From assembly GCF_900545205.1 (NCBI RefSeq), contig NZ_UQYC01000038.1:1-17771 (forward strand): a stretch of DNA of 17,771 nt. The letters are read 5' to 3'. A program made the translations under genes and the position numbers. The notes below the pieces were generated by a model. It ran no database searches. It was not told where the DNA came from and was given only the letters and a program-made list of their open reading frames with translations. How positions within the stretch are numbered: position 1 is the stretch's first letter; the number at the start of each line of letters is the position of its first letter. Source of the DNA: an uncultured Veillonella sp. (GTDB taxonomy: Bacteria > Bacillota > Negativicutes > Veillonellales > Veillonellaceae). Shown one piece after another: positions 7,051 through 13,752 of this stretch.

Positions 7051-8340
7051 ATGTCTGATTTATTGATTACTCATGTAGACGTTCTCACCGATGAGGGCGT
7101 TCTTAAAAACCATGCCATTGAAATTGAAAATGGCTATATTACAGCTATTTTAAATGACAGTGAAGCTATTAAGGCAAAAGATACTACTAAGGAAGTGCTA
7201 GATGGTAAAGGCCAATTAGCAGCACCAGGTCTTGTAAATACGCACACTCATATTGCGATGGGCCTATTTAGAAACTATGCAGATGATCTTGAGCTTATGG
7301 AATGGCTAGAAACGGCTATTTGGCCAACTGAGGCAAAGCTTAACGATGAATATGTACGGTATGGCACACAACTTGGCATCGCTGAAATGTTGCGCTCTGG
7401 TACAACAACCTTTAGCGACATGTATTTCTTTATGAATACTACCGCTGAGGTAGTAAAAGAAACGGGCATTCGTTCTGTATTATCTCGTGGCTTAGCAGGT
7501 GTTTCTCCAACAGCAGATCAAGCATTAGTTGAGAATGCTGATTTATTCCGCACTTGGAATGGCTTTGATAATGACCGCATCAAGGTATTATTAGGACCAC
7601 ATGCGCCATATACTTGTCCAGATGCTTATATGGAGAAGGTTATCTCCTTATCTCATGAATTAAATTGTGGCATTCACATGCACTTGTCTGAAACAAAAGG
7701 GGAAGTAGAGAATGTTATTAAAGCTACTGGCAAGACTCCAATAGCTCATATGCATGACTTAGGCCTATTCTGGAATACTACATTAGCTGCACATTGTGTT
7801 CATGTGACAGACGAAGACATGGCTATTATGGCAGAGAATAATGTAGCTGTTGCCCATAATCCACAATCCAATTTAAAATTAGCAAGTGGTATTGCACCAG
7901 TACCTGAAATGATTGCTAAAGGTATTACAGTTGGTCTTGGTACAGACGGTTCTGCTTCTAATAATAATGCGGACATGCTTGAAGAAGTACGCCTTGCTGC
8001 TACCTTACATAAAGCGCGTCTCTATGATCCAAAAGCAATTCCGGCGCAAGCTGCATGGAATATGGGTACTGTAGAAGGTGCAAAGGCCTTAGGATATAAA
8101 GATCTTGGTGTTTTAGCTGAAGGGTATCGGGCAGATATCGTATTGTATGATGTATCTGGCATGCACTGGATGCCTCGTTATAACGATTTAGCTGCTCTTG
8201 TATACTCTGCTAATAGCTCTGATGCTAACACTACAATTGTAGGCGGCAAAGTTCTTATGAAAGATAAAGAATTGCTTACTATTGATGAAGAAAAACTTCA
8301 CTCAGAAATTACAAAAGCTCAAGAATATTTTAAAAACTAA
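7051..8340 (+). CDS. mtaD: 5'-methylthioadenosine/S-adenosylhomocysteine deaminase
   Basis: The protein is an amidohydrolase of the MTA/SAH deaminase family (429 residues), which turns methylthioadenosine into methylthioinosine, SAH into S-inosylhomocysteine and, in some members, adenosine into inosine. The metal and catalytic residues are visible: HTH (His65, His67), GPHAPYT (His184), HLSE (His211, Glu214), AAHCVH (His248) and GTDGSASNNN (Asp299). The family resembles chlorohydrolases and guanine deaminases, so a different aminopurine substrate is possible. The neighbouring ahcY, mtnA and mtnP strongly favour MTA/SAH. The start follows GAGGGAAG (7040-7047), close to an inverted repeat (7006-7034). 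It is the last gene of the cluster. Confidence 0.9.
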   Translation: MSDLLITHVDVLTDEGVLKNHAIEIENGYITAILNDSEAIKAKDTTKEVLDGKGQLAAPGLVNTHTHIAMGLFRNYADDLELMEWLETAIWPTEAKLNDEYVRYGTQLGIAEMLRSGTTTFSDMYFFMNTTAEVVKETGIRSVLSRGLAGVSPTADQALVENADLFRTWNGFDNDRIKVLLGPHAPYTCPDAYMEKVISLSHELNCGIHMHLSETKGEVENVIKATGKTPIAHMHDLGLFWNTTLAAHCVHVTDEDMAIMAENNVAVAHNPQSNLKLASGIAPVPEMIAKGITVGLGTDGSASNNNADMLEEVRLAATLHKARLYDPKAIPAQAAWNMGTVEGAKALGYKDLGVLAEGYRADIVLYDVSGMHWMPRYNDLAALVYSANSSDANTTIVGGKVLMKDKELLTIDEEKLHSEITKAQEYFKN

Positions 8341-8369
8341 TATGTAGTAACAACTATATTCATTGCTAT

Positions 8370-8385
8370 TAACGTATATACGTTA
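8370..8385. repeat. 16-bp perfect palindrome after the deaminase gene
   Basis: TAACGTATATACGTTA is its own reverse complement. It lies 29 nt after the deaminase stop and before the terminator. Its role is unknown. Confidence 0.45.
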
Positions 8386-8407
8386 GTAATTTTATTAGCA
8401 TATAAAG

Positions 8408-8442
8408 AAAACCCACTCATGATATTTCATAGAGTGGGTTTT
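8408..8442. terminator. bidirectional terminator between convergent genes
   Basis: The arms AAAACCCACTC (8408-8418) and GAGTGGGTTTT (8432-8442) form an 11-bp stem, and inner bases can pair further. With As on one side and Ts on the other it can act for the deaminase (+) and for the convergent methyltransferase (-). Confidence 0.88.
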
Positions 8443-8490
8443 GTATTATGTAATATTAGTTTTACTGACCTATTAGCTGTTATTAAATAT

Positions 8491-9240
8491 CTATTTTATT
8501 GCTTTTACCAAAAACATCGGTACAGGAATATAGAATTCATCTTCTTCACTATAAATACGAGGTCCTACTGTAGGATCAATCGATACAGAGCTAGCACCCA
8601 TTTTAGTAAGTAGTTCCTTATCCCATTGTGGACGTGTATAGGATGAAATTTCTAGCATATGGTAGATTGTGTGGCAACGTTCTTTTAATTCATTGCTAAC
8701 ATGTTCATGGGCATGATGTACAGATTGTGGTAAATCATGATGATTGCGGGCGTGTTCTGCGTCATAATTAAGAATTAAACCACCAGGACGGATAACACGT
8801 AACCATTCAGCATAGGCTTTATCTGGGTGTGGTAAATTCCATGTCACATTGCGAGCCACAACGATATCAAAGGTATTAGTATCAAAGCTTAGGTTTTCTG
8901 CATCCATAACGGAGAAGGTAGCATCAGATTGTAAAGACTCAGCAAGTTGGTTAGCCTCATCAATCATATTAGGCGTAATATCGATACCATGTACTGTATG
9001 GCCCAACTCAGAGAGTATAATGCTGAAAAAACCTGCGCCACAGCCAATATCTAAAATTCGCAAAGAACGGTCAGAATCAAAAATATGGCTCATTAATTCA
9101 TCGCGCCAAAGTTTAAGTTTAGGGCTTTCCAATTCTTTAGCTCGTAAAGAACTGAAATCACGAGCTCGATCGCTCCAATAAGAGGTAATAAACTCTTTGT
9201 CATCCTTCATAGGATGATTTTTTTCAAATATATCGTTCAT
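8491..9240 (-). CDS. class I SAM-dependent methyltransferase
   Basis: The 249-residue protein has a Rossmann methyltransferase core. Motif I is ILDIGCGAGFFS (62-73), the acidic end of the second strand is GIDITPNMIDEA (85-96), VMDAENLSF (111-119) is the adenine-side segment, and IRPGGLILN (150-158) marks the later strand. The substrate cannot be told from sequence. A histidine-rich segment (nine His between 163 and 194) follows the core and could bind metal or shape the acceptor site. I chose the ATG at 9240 because GAGGAG lies upstream on the - strand. A longer frame to 9357 reads through the RBS and promoter. The gene converges on the deaminase and diverges from the DUF1848 gene. Its SAH product would be handled by ahcY and the deaminase next door. 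Confidence 0.9.
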   Translation of the reverse strand: MNDIFEKNHPMKDDKEFITSYWSDRARDFSSLRAKELESPKLKLWRDELMSHIFDSDRSLRILDIGCGAGFFSIILSELGHTVHGIDITPNMIDEANQLAESLQSDATFSVMDAENLSFDTNTFDIVVARNVTWNLPHPDKAYAEWLRVIRPGGLILNYDAEHARNHHDLPQSVHHAHEHVSNELKERCHTIYHMLEISSYTRPQWDKELLTKMGASSVSIDPTVGPRIYSEEDEFYIPVPMFLVKAIK

Positions 9241-9272
9241 CTTTTTTGTTCTCCTCATTTTTAATACACTTA

Positions 9273-9281
9273 ATAGTACCA
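9273..9281 (-). promoter_or_regulatory. extended -10 promoter of the methyltransferase
   Basis: On the - strand TGG is followed by TACTAT (9278-9273), an extended -10 element about 33 nt upstream of the ATG. No good -35 is seen. It overlaps one of two GTACCATA direct repeats. Confidence 0.5.
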
Positions 9282-9301
9282 TAAATTGAGAATGTACCAT
9301 A
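9276..9301. repeat. GTACCATA direct repeats, 18 bp apart
   Basis: Two exact copies of GTACCATA (9276-9283 and 9294-9301) lie in the divergent region. The first overlaps the predicted -10 of the methyltransferase. The 18-bp period is close to two helix turns, as for an operator with two bound dimers. Confidence 0.4.
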
Positions 9302-9344
9302 CTATAAATATCACACTTGCTACATAAATTATTAATATTGAATA

Positions 9345-9353
9345 TGATATAAT
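9345..9353 (+). promoter_or_regulatory. extended -10 promoter of the DUF1848 gene
   Basis: TGA followed by the consensus TATAAT (9348-9353) lies 35 nt upstream of the ATG. There is no clear -35 box. Confidence 0.6.
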
Positions 9354-9388
9354 ACATCTATATTTTTGTTTTATGAAAGGGCAGGACA

Positions 9389-10327
9389 ATGATTTTACAG
9401 ACGGGACAGCGTACGGATATTCCTGCTTTTTATGGACAATGGTTGATTAATCGTGTTCATCAAGGATTTGTAGATGTTCGCAATCCCTATAATCCAATGC
9501 AGATAACACGGTATCCCATTAATCATGATGTGGTAGATGGTATTGCATTTTGTACAAAGAATCCTTTACCATTTATTCCGCTCTTACATGAAATAAATGA
9601 TTATCGACAATTTTGGCACATGACCATAACCCCTTATGGTCCAGATATTGAGCCTTATGTACCAAAAGCAGATTCTGTGATAGACGGATTTAAACAAATA
9701 TCAACGAGACTTAATCCCCAATCCATGGTATGGCGTTATGATCCTATTATTTTAACCCATAACTATACAATATATTTCCATTTTGAAAGCTTTTATAACA
9801 TGGCTAAGGCGATAGAAGGATATACGGATACGGTAGTTGTAAGTTTCTTAGATATTTTTGATAAGGTAGCTCAGAACTTTCCTGAAGGTTTTAGACCAAG
9901 TGTCGATGTACAACATAACATTATTAAGGAGTTAATTTCTATTGCTCACTCCTACAATATGGACCTTAAAACCTGCGGAGAAGGGGACGCATTTAAAGAA
10001 CTAGGGGCTAATACGGAAGGTTGTTTAACCTTAGATTGTTATGAACGGGCTTGGAATGTTACGTTAAAAGCACCTAAACGGGCACCAGCAAGACCGGAAT
10101 GTAATTGTTATTTACATGGTGATATAGGTACCTATGATAGTTGTAGTCATTTCTGTCGCTATTGTTATGCTAATACAAATCAGGCTGTAGTCCGGCACAA
10201 TCGTTTGCTACATGATCCAAATTCTAGTTTACTAATTGGCCAGCTTTCAAAAACAGCAATTATTAAAGAAAGCATGGAAAAAAGCTGGATTATTGATACA
10301 AATTACAGGCAAGAAACTCTATTTTAG
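9389..10327 (+). CDS. DUF1848 family protein with radical-SAM-like Cys cluster
   Basis: The function of this family is unknown. The 312-residue protein starts with the conserved RRTDIPAFY-like segment (here QRTDIPAFYGQW, 7-18), then VRNPYNPMQI (30-39) and FCTKNPLPF (54-62), which identify DUF1848. Near the C-terminus Cys238 and Cys240 are followed by Cys252, Cys256 and Cys259 in a CxxxCxxC spacing with a following Tyr. This is the pattern that binds the 4Fe-4S cluster of radical SAM enzymes, but here it lies at the C-terminal end instead of near the N-terminus. Binding of an iron-sulfur cluster is therefore inferred. The start follows GAAAGGGCAGG (9375-9385). The gene has its own promoter, and the HAD gene follows after 152 bp. 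Confidence 0.88.
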   Translation: MILQTGQRTDIPAFYGQWLINRVHQGFVDVRNPYNPMQITRYPINHDVVDGIAFCTKNPLPFIPLLHEINDYRQFWHMTITPYGPDIEPYVPKADSVIDGFKQISTRLNPQSMVWRYDPIILTHNYTIYFHFESFYNMAKAIEGYTDTVVVSFLDIFDKVAQNFPEGFRPSVDVQHNIIKELISIAHSYNMDLKTCGEGDAFKELGANTEGCLTLDCYERAWNVTLKAPKRAPARPECNCYLHGDIGTYDSCSHFCRYCYANTNQAVVRHNRLLHDPNSSLLIGQLSKTAIIKESMEKSWIIDTNYRQETLF

Positions 10328-10390
10328 ATGGAATTACGACGCTGTATAACGTTTATGTCGTTGACGTATCGTGTAAAATAGATAACAAAG

Positions 10391-10477
10391 GGGGTTGTCA
10401 AAGGGACACCTCAGGAATATAAGAGAGTGAATAGACTTATTAATTGTTTAGTTGTTTTATTATCACAAGGAGGTGTC
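10391..10477 (+). promoter_or_regulatory. candidate anti-Shine-Dalgarno switch in the HAD leader
   Basis: GACACCTC (10405-10412) is the exact reverse complement of GAGGTGTC (10470-10477), which contains the Shine-Dalgarno of the HAD gene. The same GACACCTC can instead pair locally with GGGGTTGTC (10391-10399), with one bulged U and one G-U pair, which would free the RBS. The two pairings exclude each other. I do not recognise a known riboswitch class. Confidence 0.4.
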
Positions 10478-10479
10478 GT

Positions 10480-11391
10480 ATGATAACCTACAAAAGTGAT
10501 ACTAAAGATTCATCCTTAGTATCACGTGAAGATTCTATGCCAGTCCTTGCCATGTGCTATGATTTTGATAAGACCTTAACACCAGACGATATGCAGGCAC
10601 AAGGTTTTATTCAATCTGTTGGCTATGATGAGGAACAAATCAAGCAGTTCTGGCAAGAATCTAATCAATTGGCTAAGAAAAATGATATGGATAATAACTT
10701 GGCCTATATGTACAAGATGATTCAAGAAGCAGTAGGTCGCTTTTATGTAACTAAAGAAAAGCTCATGGAATATGGGAATCAAGTAGAGTTGTATGACGGT
10801 GTTCGTACTTGGTTTGAGCGTATTAGAGAGTATGGATTAGAACATGGGGTACGCATTGAGCATTATATTATCTCTTCTGGATTAAAAGAGATGATAGAAG
10901 GTACTGAAATGGCGAAAGAGGGAGCTTTTACTAAAATCTATGCCAGTGCATTTATGTTCGATGATAAGGGCGTAGCTGTGTGGCCTGCGCAAGCAATTAA
11001 CTATACGAATAAAACTCAGTTTTTGTTCCGTATTCAAAAAGGAATTCTAGATATTAATGATACAGGCGTTAACGATTATATTAAGCCTGAGGACCAACGT
11101 GTTCCATTCCGCAATATGATTTATATTGGGGATAGTGATACAGATATTCCTTGCATGAGCCTTGTTAACGCAAATGGAGGCCATTCTATAGGTGTGTATG
11201 ATCCTATTAAAAAGGATAAAGATAAGGTATATAAGATGATGCGTCATCACCGTATACGCTACTATGCACCTGCAGACTATACAAATAGTTCCCAGTTGGA
11301 TACATTAGTTAAACAAATTATACGCAAAACAGCAGCATATGAAGTGTTAGAGGGCGAGTATATACATTGTAAACACGAAGCAGAGGAGTAA
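10480..11391 (+). CDS. HAD-superfamily phosphatase, PSPase-like
   Basis: The 303-residue protein has all four HAD motifs. Motif I is DFDKT with the nucleophile Asp28 and acid/base Asp30, motif II is ISSG (121-124), the motif III lysine is probably Lys168, and motif IV is GDSDTD (207-212). The layout with a helical cap after motif I resembles phosphoserine-phosphatase-like hydrolases. The natural substrate cannot be assigned. The real start is the ATG at 10480, placed behind AAGGAGGTG (10467-10475). An upstream TTG frame would include the RBS. One base separates the stop from the ATG of the DUF4241 gene, so the two are translated as a pair. The leader may regulate translation (10391-10477). 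Confidence 0.9.
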   Translation: MITYKSDTKDSSLVSREDSMPVLAMCYDFDKTLTPDDMQAQGFIQSVGYDEEQIKQFWQESNQLAKKNDMDNNLAYMYKMIQEAVGRFYVTKEKLMEYGNQVELYDGVRTWFERIREYGLEHGVRIEHYIISSGLKEMIEGTEMAKEGAFTKIYASAFMFDDKGVAVWPAQAINYTNKTQFLFRIQKGILDINDTGVNDYIKPEDQRVPFRNMIYIGDSDTDIPCMSLVNANGGHSIGVYDPIKKDKDKVYKMMRHHRIRYYAPADYTNSSQLDTLVKQIIRKTAAYEVLEGEYIHCKHEAEE

Positions 11392-11392
11392 T

Positions 11393-12136
11393 ATGGAACA
11401 ATCTAAATTGACAAGTGAATGGATTCAAACGTTTAACCGTTTAGGTTCTGAAGGCAAATTAAAACCTACCGTACCATATCATGATTTATTTAACCGTAAA
11501 GAGCTAAAAGGATTCCCCTTATATACATTACCTATGTGGACTGTAACATTCCCAACAGGCCATATTACGTGCTGTGATCCTTTGGTAACATTACCTAATA
11601 AACCAGATACGTATATTAGAACGGTAGAACCAGGTACGTATTTGTTAGAAACAAAAATTATTGAAATGGAACCAAATGAGTATCGCTATGTGGCGAGCCG
11701 TGTTGTTTTTAGTGGCAATGAGCCTGTGAACTATGAATTGGCTTTAAAAGGTACGGAAGACTTAACAGATCTTGATGATGGTGAAAGCTACATCGGATTC
11801 CCTGTAGATTCTGGACTTGCTACTGTAGTTGATGCAGAAACTATCGAAACTTATAGAAGGTTCTATGATCAATGGCATACAAACTATCCTGACAAGAATA
11901 TCTATGATGATTACTACAGTGATTTGTTCCAGTTAAATGCATTGGCATATCCACAATTCCAACGGTCTAAAGGGGATTGGATTAACTTTACAATTCCTGA
12001 AACTGAATTAACAGTACCTATGATTCAATCCGGCTTTGGAGATGGTTTATATCCTGTATACTGGGCTTTTGATAAAGATGGTCAAATCTGCCAACTGATT
12101 ATAGAATATATTGATTGCAGCGAAGCATATCAATAA
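11393..12136 (+). CDS. DUF4241 family protein
   Basis: The 247-residue protein is of unknown function. The C-terminal part SGFGDGLYPVYWAFDKDG (212-229) and the segment GFPVDSGLATVVDA (134-147) are typical of DUF4241. No signal peptide or membrane segment is seen, so it should be cytoplasmic. It begins one base after the HAD stop, with GAGGAG (11383-11388) inside the end of that gene. This tight coupling suggests that the phosphatase and this protein work together, although nothing in the sequence says on what. A strong terminator follows 54 bp after the stop. In other bacteria DUF4241 proteins are sometimes found near polymorphic-toxin or immunity loci, but no toxin is visible here. Confidence 0.85.
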   Translation: MEQSKLTSEWIQTFNRLGSEGKLKPTVPYHDLFNRKELKGFPLYTLPMWTVTFPTGHITCCDPLVTLPNKPDTYIRTVEPGTYLLETKIIEMEPNEYRYVASRVVFSGNEPVNYELALKGTEDLTDLDDGESYIGFPVDSGLATVVDAETIETYRRFYDQWHTNYPDKNIYDDYYSDLFQLNALAYPQFQRSKGDWINFTIPETELTVPMIQSGFGDGLYPVYWAFDKDGQICQLIIEYIDCSEAYQ

Positions 12137-12190
12137 TATGATCTAGTGTAGTATGTAAAGATATAAACCTAAGAAATTTAATATATACAA

Positions 12191-12220
12191 AAAAGACGCT
12201 TAGCATACTAAGCGTCTTTT
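12191..12220. terminator. bidirectional terminator after DUF4241 and the small gene
   Basis: The arms AAAAGACGCTTAG (12191-12203) and CTAAGCGTCTTTT (12208-12220) form a perfect 13-bp stem with a 4-nt loop. Flanking A and T runs let it act on both strands, for the DUF4241 gene (+) and for the 49-residue gene (-). Confidence 0.92.
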
Positions 12221-12244
12221 ATATATTATATTTAATTGTAAGGT

Positions 12245-12394
12245 CTAAACTCCAAAAATCCAGTTAACGAATACACGAAGGATACTAAGACCTACAATAA
12301 TTTCAGCTAAGAATCTTAAGGAACCTTCCATACCATTACCTAAATGTTTTAAACTGCCAATTTTGGCTTTACTTACGATGTCACACCAGCACAT
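12245..12394 (-). CDS. small hydrophobic protein, 49 residues
   Basis: An intact 49-codon frame runs from ATG (12394-12392) to TAG (12247-12245). CGGAGG (12401-12406 on the complement) lies 6 nt before the start, and a TTGAAA-17-TAAAAT promoter lies further upstream (12446-12474). A terminator follows the stop by about 25 nt. These signals together make a real gene likely despite its size. The protein starts MCWCDIVSK, with Cys2 and Cys4, continues with a basic/glycine part and ends with a hydrophobic helix (about 28-48: LAEIIVGLSILRVFVNWIFG). This helix could sit in the membrane. I do not recognise a family. A small membrane protein, a bacteriocin-like peptide or a toxin of a type I system are all open. 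Confidence 0.75.
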   Translation of the reverse strand: MCWCDIVSKAKIGSLKHLGNGMEGSLRFLAEIIVGLSILRVFVNWIFGV

Positions 12395-12445
12395 ATAATA
12401 CCTCCGTGAGAGTTAATATGAGTAAATTACATAACTTATATGCTT

Positions 12446-12474
12446 ATTTTACAACCTTATATCAGAAATTTCAA
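12446..12474 (-). promoter_or_regulatory. promoter of the 49-residue small gene
   Basis: On the - strand TTGAAA (12474-12469) is followed after exactly 17 bp by TAAAAT (12451-12446). The start point would fall near 12439, leaving a leader of about 45 nt before the ATG. Confidence 0.7.
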
Positions 12475-12961
12475 TATGTATTTAAAATTAAATAATAATA
12501 ATTCTACACATACATCTATAATAATAAAATTATAGTTATCATAAACCTACATAAAATAAGGAATCATAAGCATCTAGTTAGTTTGGTATATATTAAGGTT
12601 ATGTAAGACTTATATAAATATATATAGCTAAATGATGTTATATAAAAAGATAGTTGTATTAGATACTAAACATTATTTAAGAGCTTATATGTATATACAC
12701 CTTAGGTTAATGATTAATAAGCTTAGAAAACATAATTTAAATATTTACATATATTAAGTTTTATATAGTGAGATTAACTAGGTTACATAAATTAAATTAG
12801 AATTATAAGGTTAGATAAATTGAGTTAAATATTGTGTAATAGACTGGATTACATAATATGAAACGATAGGATCTGTTGATTGAGTAATTTAAAGGCTTAT
12901 ATGGGTTGAAATGTATTTAAACTAGCTTATAGATATATAGGTAGTTTTTTATTTGTTTTTA
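12475..12961. other. AT-rich gene-free stretch
   Basis: About 490 bp of visibly very AT-rich sequence lie between the promoter of the small gene and the long inverted repeat. There is no frame with a ribosome binding site, no tRNA and no strong hairpin. Short words such as TTACATAA and GCTTATA recur, but not in a regular array. It may be decayed DNA or a flexible, protein-bound region. Confidence 0.6.
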
Positions 12962-12998
12962 AATTACTTCCGATAACGATATATTATCGGAAGTAATT
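12962..12998. repeat. 15-bp inverted repeat with 7-bp centre
   Basis: The arms AATTACTTCCGATAA (12962-12976) and TTATCGGAAGTAATT (12984-12998) are perfect inverted copies around CGATATA. No T-run follows on either strand, so it is not a standard terminator. The geometry resembles the core sites of tyrosine recombinases, and the left arm resembles the XerC arm of the Bacillus dif site. A tyrosine recombinase gene lies 2.3 kb away. Confidence 0.6.
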
Positions 12999-13000
12999 AT

Positions 13001-13030
13001 ATAAAGAAAATTGGGCCTATATGGCCCAAT
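13001..13030 (-). terminator. terminator of the PAP2 gene
   Basis: The arms ATTGGGCC (13010-13017) and GGCCCAAT (13023-13030) form an 8-bp GC-rich stem with a 5-nt loop. On the - strand it is followed by TTTTCTTTAT, as expected for a terminator of the PAP2 gene, which ends 35 bp away. Confidence 0.88.
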
Positions 13031-13064
13031 CCCTTATGTTATATAGTTTTTTAGCTATTTAAGC

Positions 13065-13682
13065 TTATTTGCGTTTAAATGTGTATGGTTCGTATTCTAC
13101 ATCATTATGACGGTTAGTCCACCAGTTCCAACCGATTCTTGCAAGCTTCCATTCAATGAAGCCTACGATAATACCCAACACTAAGCCTGTTAATACATCT
13201 GTTGGATAATGTACAAATAGATATACTCTAGAAAATGCTACTACTAATGACCCAAGTAATGCTATAATTCCCAAATATCGCTTCTGAGGCGCTATTTGAC
13301 TCAAGCCTAGGTAAATGGTCATGGCTGATGCAAATGAACCAAAACTATGGCCTGACGGGAATGAATAACTATTTGCTTTTGGTAATGCAGACTCTAATGG
13401 TACTGTTACATTAGGAAAATCTACAAATGGTCTTAATCTAGCTACATGTGGTTTTAGACCTTGGTCACCGATGATTAATACAAATCCTAATGCAATTATT
13501 ATAGCTACGCCTAATACACGATATTTTTTCTGTAACATCAATAATAAGGCAATGACAATCCATAAGGCACCGCTGCCAGTAATTTTTGAAATAAATGCCA
13601 TAATTGGTGTTAAAAAACTATATACAAGATGGTCATGTACATAGAAGATCAAGGAGTGATCAAATTGTAAGATTGTGTCCAT
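13065..13682 (-). CDS. PAP2-family membrane phosphatase
   Basis: The 205-residue membrane protein removes phosphate from a lipid or lipid-linked substrate; undecaprenyl pyrophosphate or phosphatidylglycerol phosphate are the usual ones. The three PAP2 motifs are complete: K77 with R84-P85 (LKPHVARLRP), PSGH (109-112), and SRVYLFVHYPTD with Arg152, His158 and Asp162. Hydrophobic segments near 20-33, 39-50, 55-72, 116-130, 137-150 and 163-176 give about six membrane helices, with the active site facing outward in the known family. AGAGGAA precedes the ATG on the - strand. The neighbouring VanW lipoprotein also points to envelope biology. The tail (180-205) is aromatic and charged. Exact substrate is unknown; a BcrC-like role is likely. 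Confidence 0.92.
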   Translation of the reverse strand: MDTILQFDHSLIFYVHDHLVYSFLTPIMAFISKITGSGALWIVIALLLMLQKKYRVLGVAIIIALGFVLIIGDQGLKPHVARLRPFVDFPNVTVPLESALPKANSYSFPSGHSFGSFASAMTIYLGLSQIAPQKRYLGIIALLGSLVVAFSRVYLFVHYPTDVLTGLVLGIIVGFIEWKLARIGWNWWTNRHNDVEYEPYTFKRK

Positions 13683-13719
13683 AGTTTCCTCTTCTACTTT
13701 TCTAAATGATAATTATTGA

Positions 13720-13752
13720 GAATAGTTGAGGGTAGATTATATCCTCAATATT
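13720..13752 (-). promoter_or_regulatory. -10 of the PAP2 gene inside an inverted repeat
   Basis: On the - strand TATAAT (13741-13736) lies 54 nt upstream of the PAP2 start. It sits between the arms GAATAGTTGAGG (13720-13731) and CCTCAATATTC (13743-13753), which pair over 11 positions with one bulged base. The arrangement suits an operator over the promoter. No good -35 is seen. Confidence 0.5.

Noticed and set aside
9241..9357. Longer methyltransferase frame starting at 9357 on the - strand
   Set aside because: It reads through the RBS and the predicted promoters, and the extra residues look random.
10444..10479. Longer HAD frame starting with TTG at 10444
   Set aside because: The extension is translated from the AAGGAGGTG ribosome binding site.
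12632..12757. 41-codon frame on the + strand in the AT-rich region
   Set aside because: There is no ribosome binding site or promoter, and the composition is what AT-rich DNA gives by chance.
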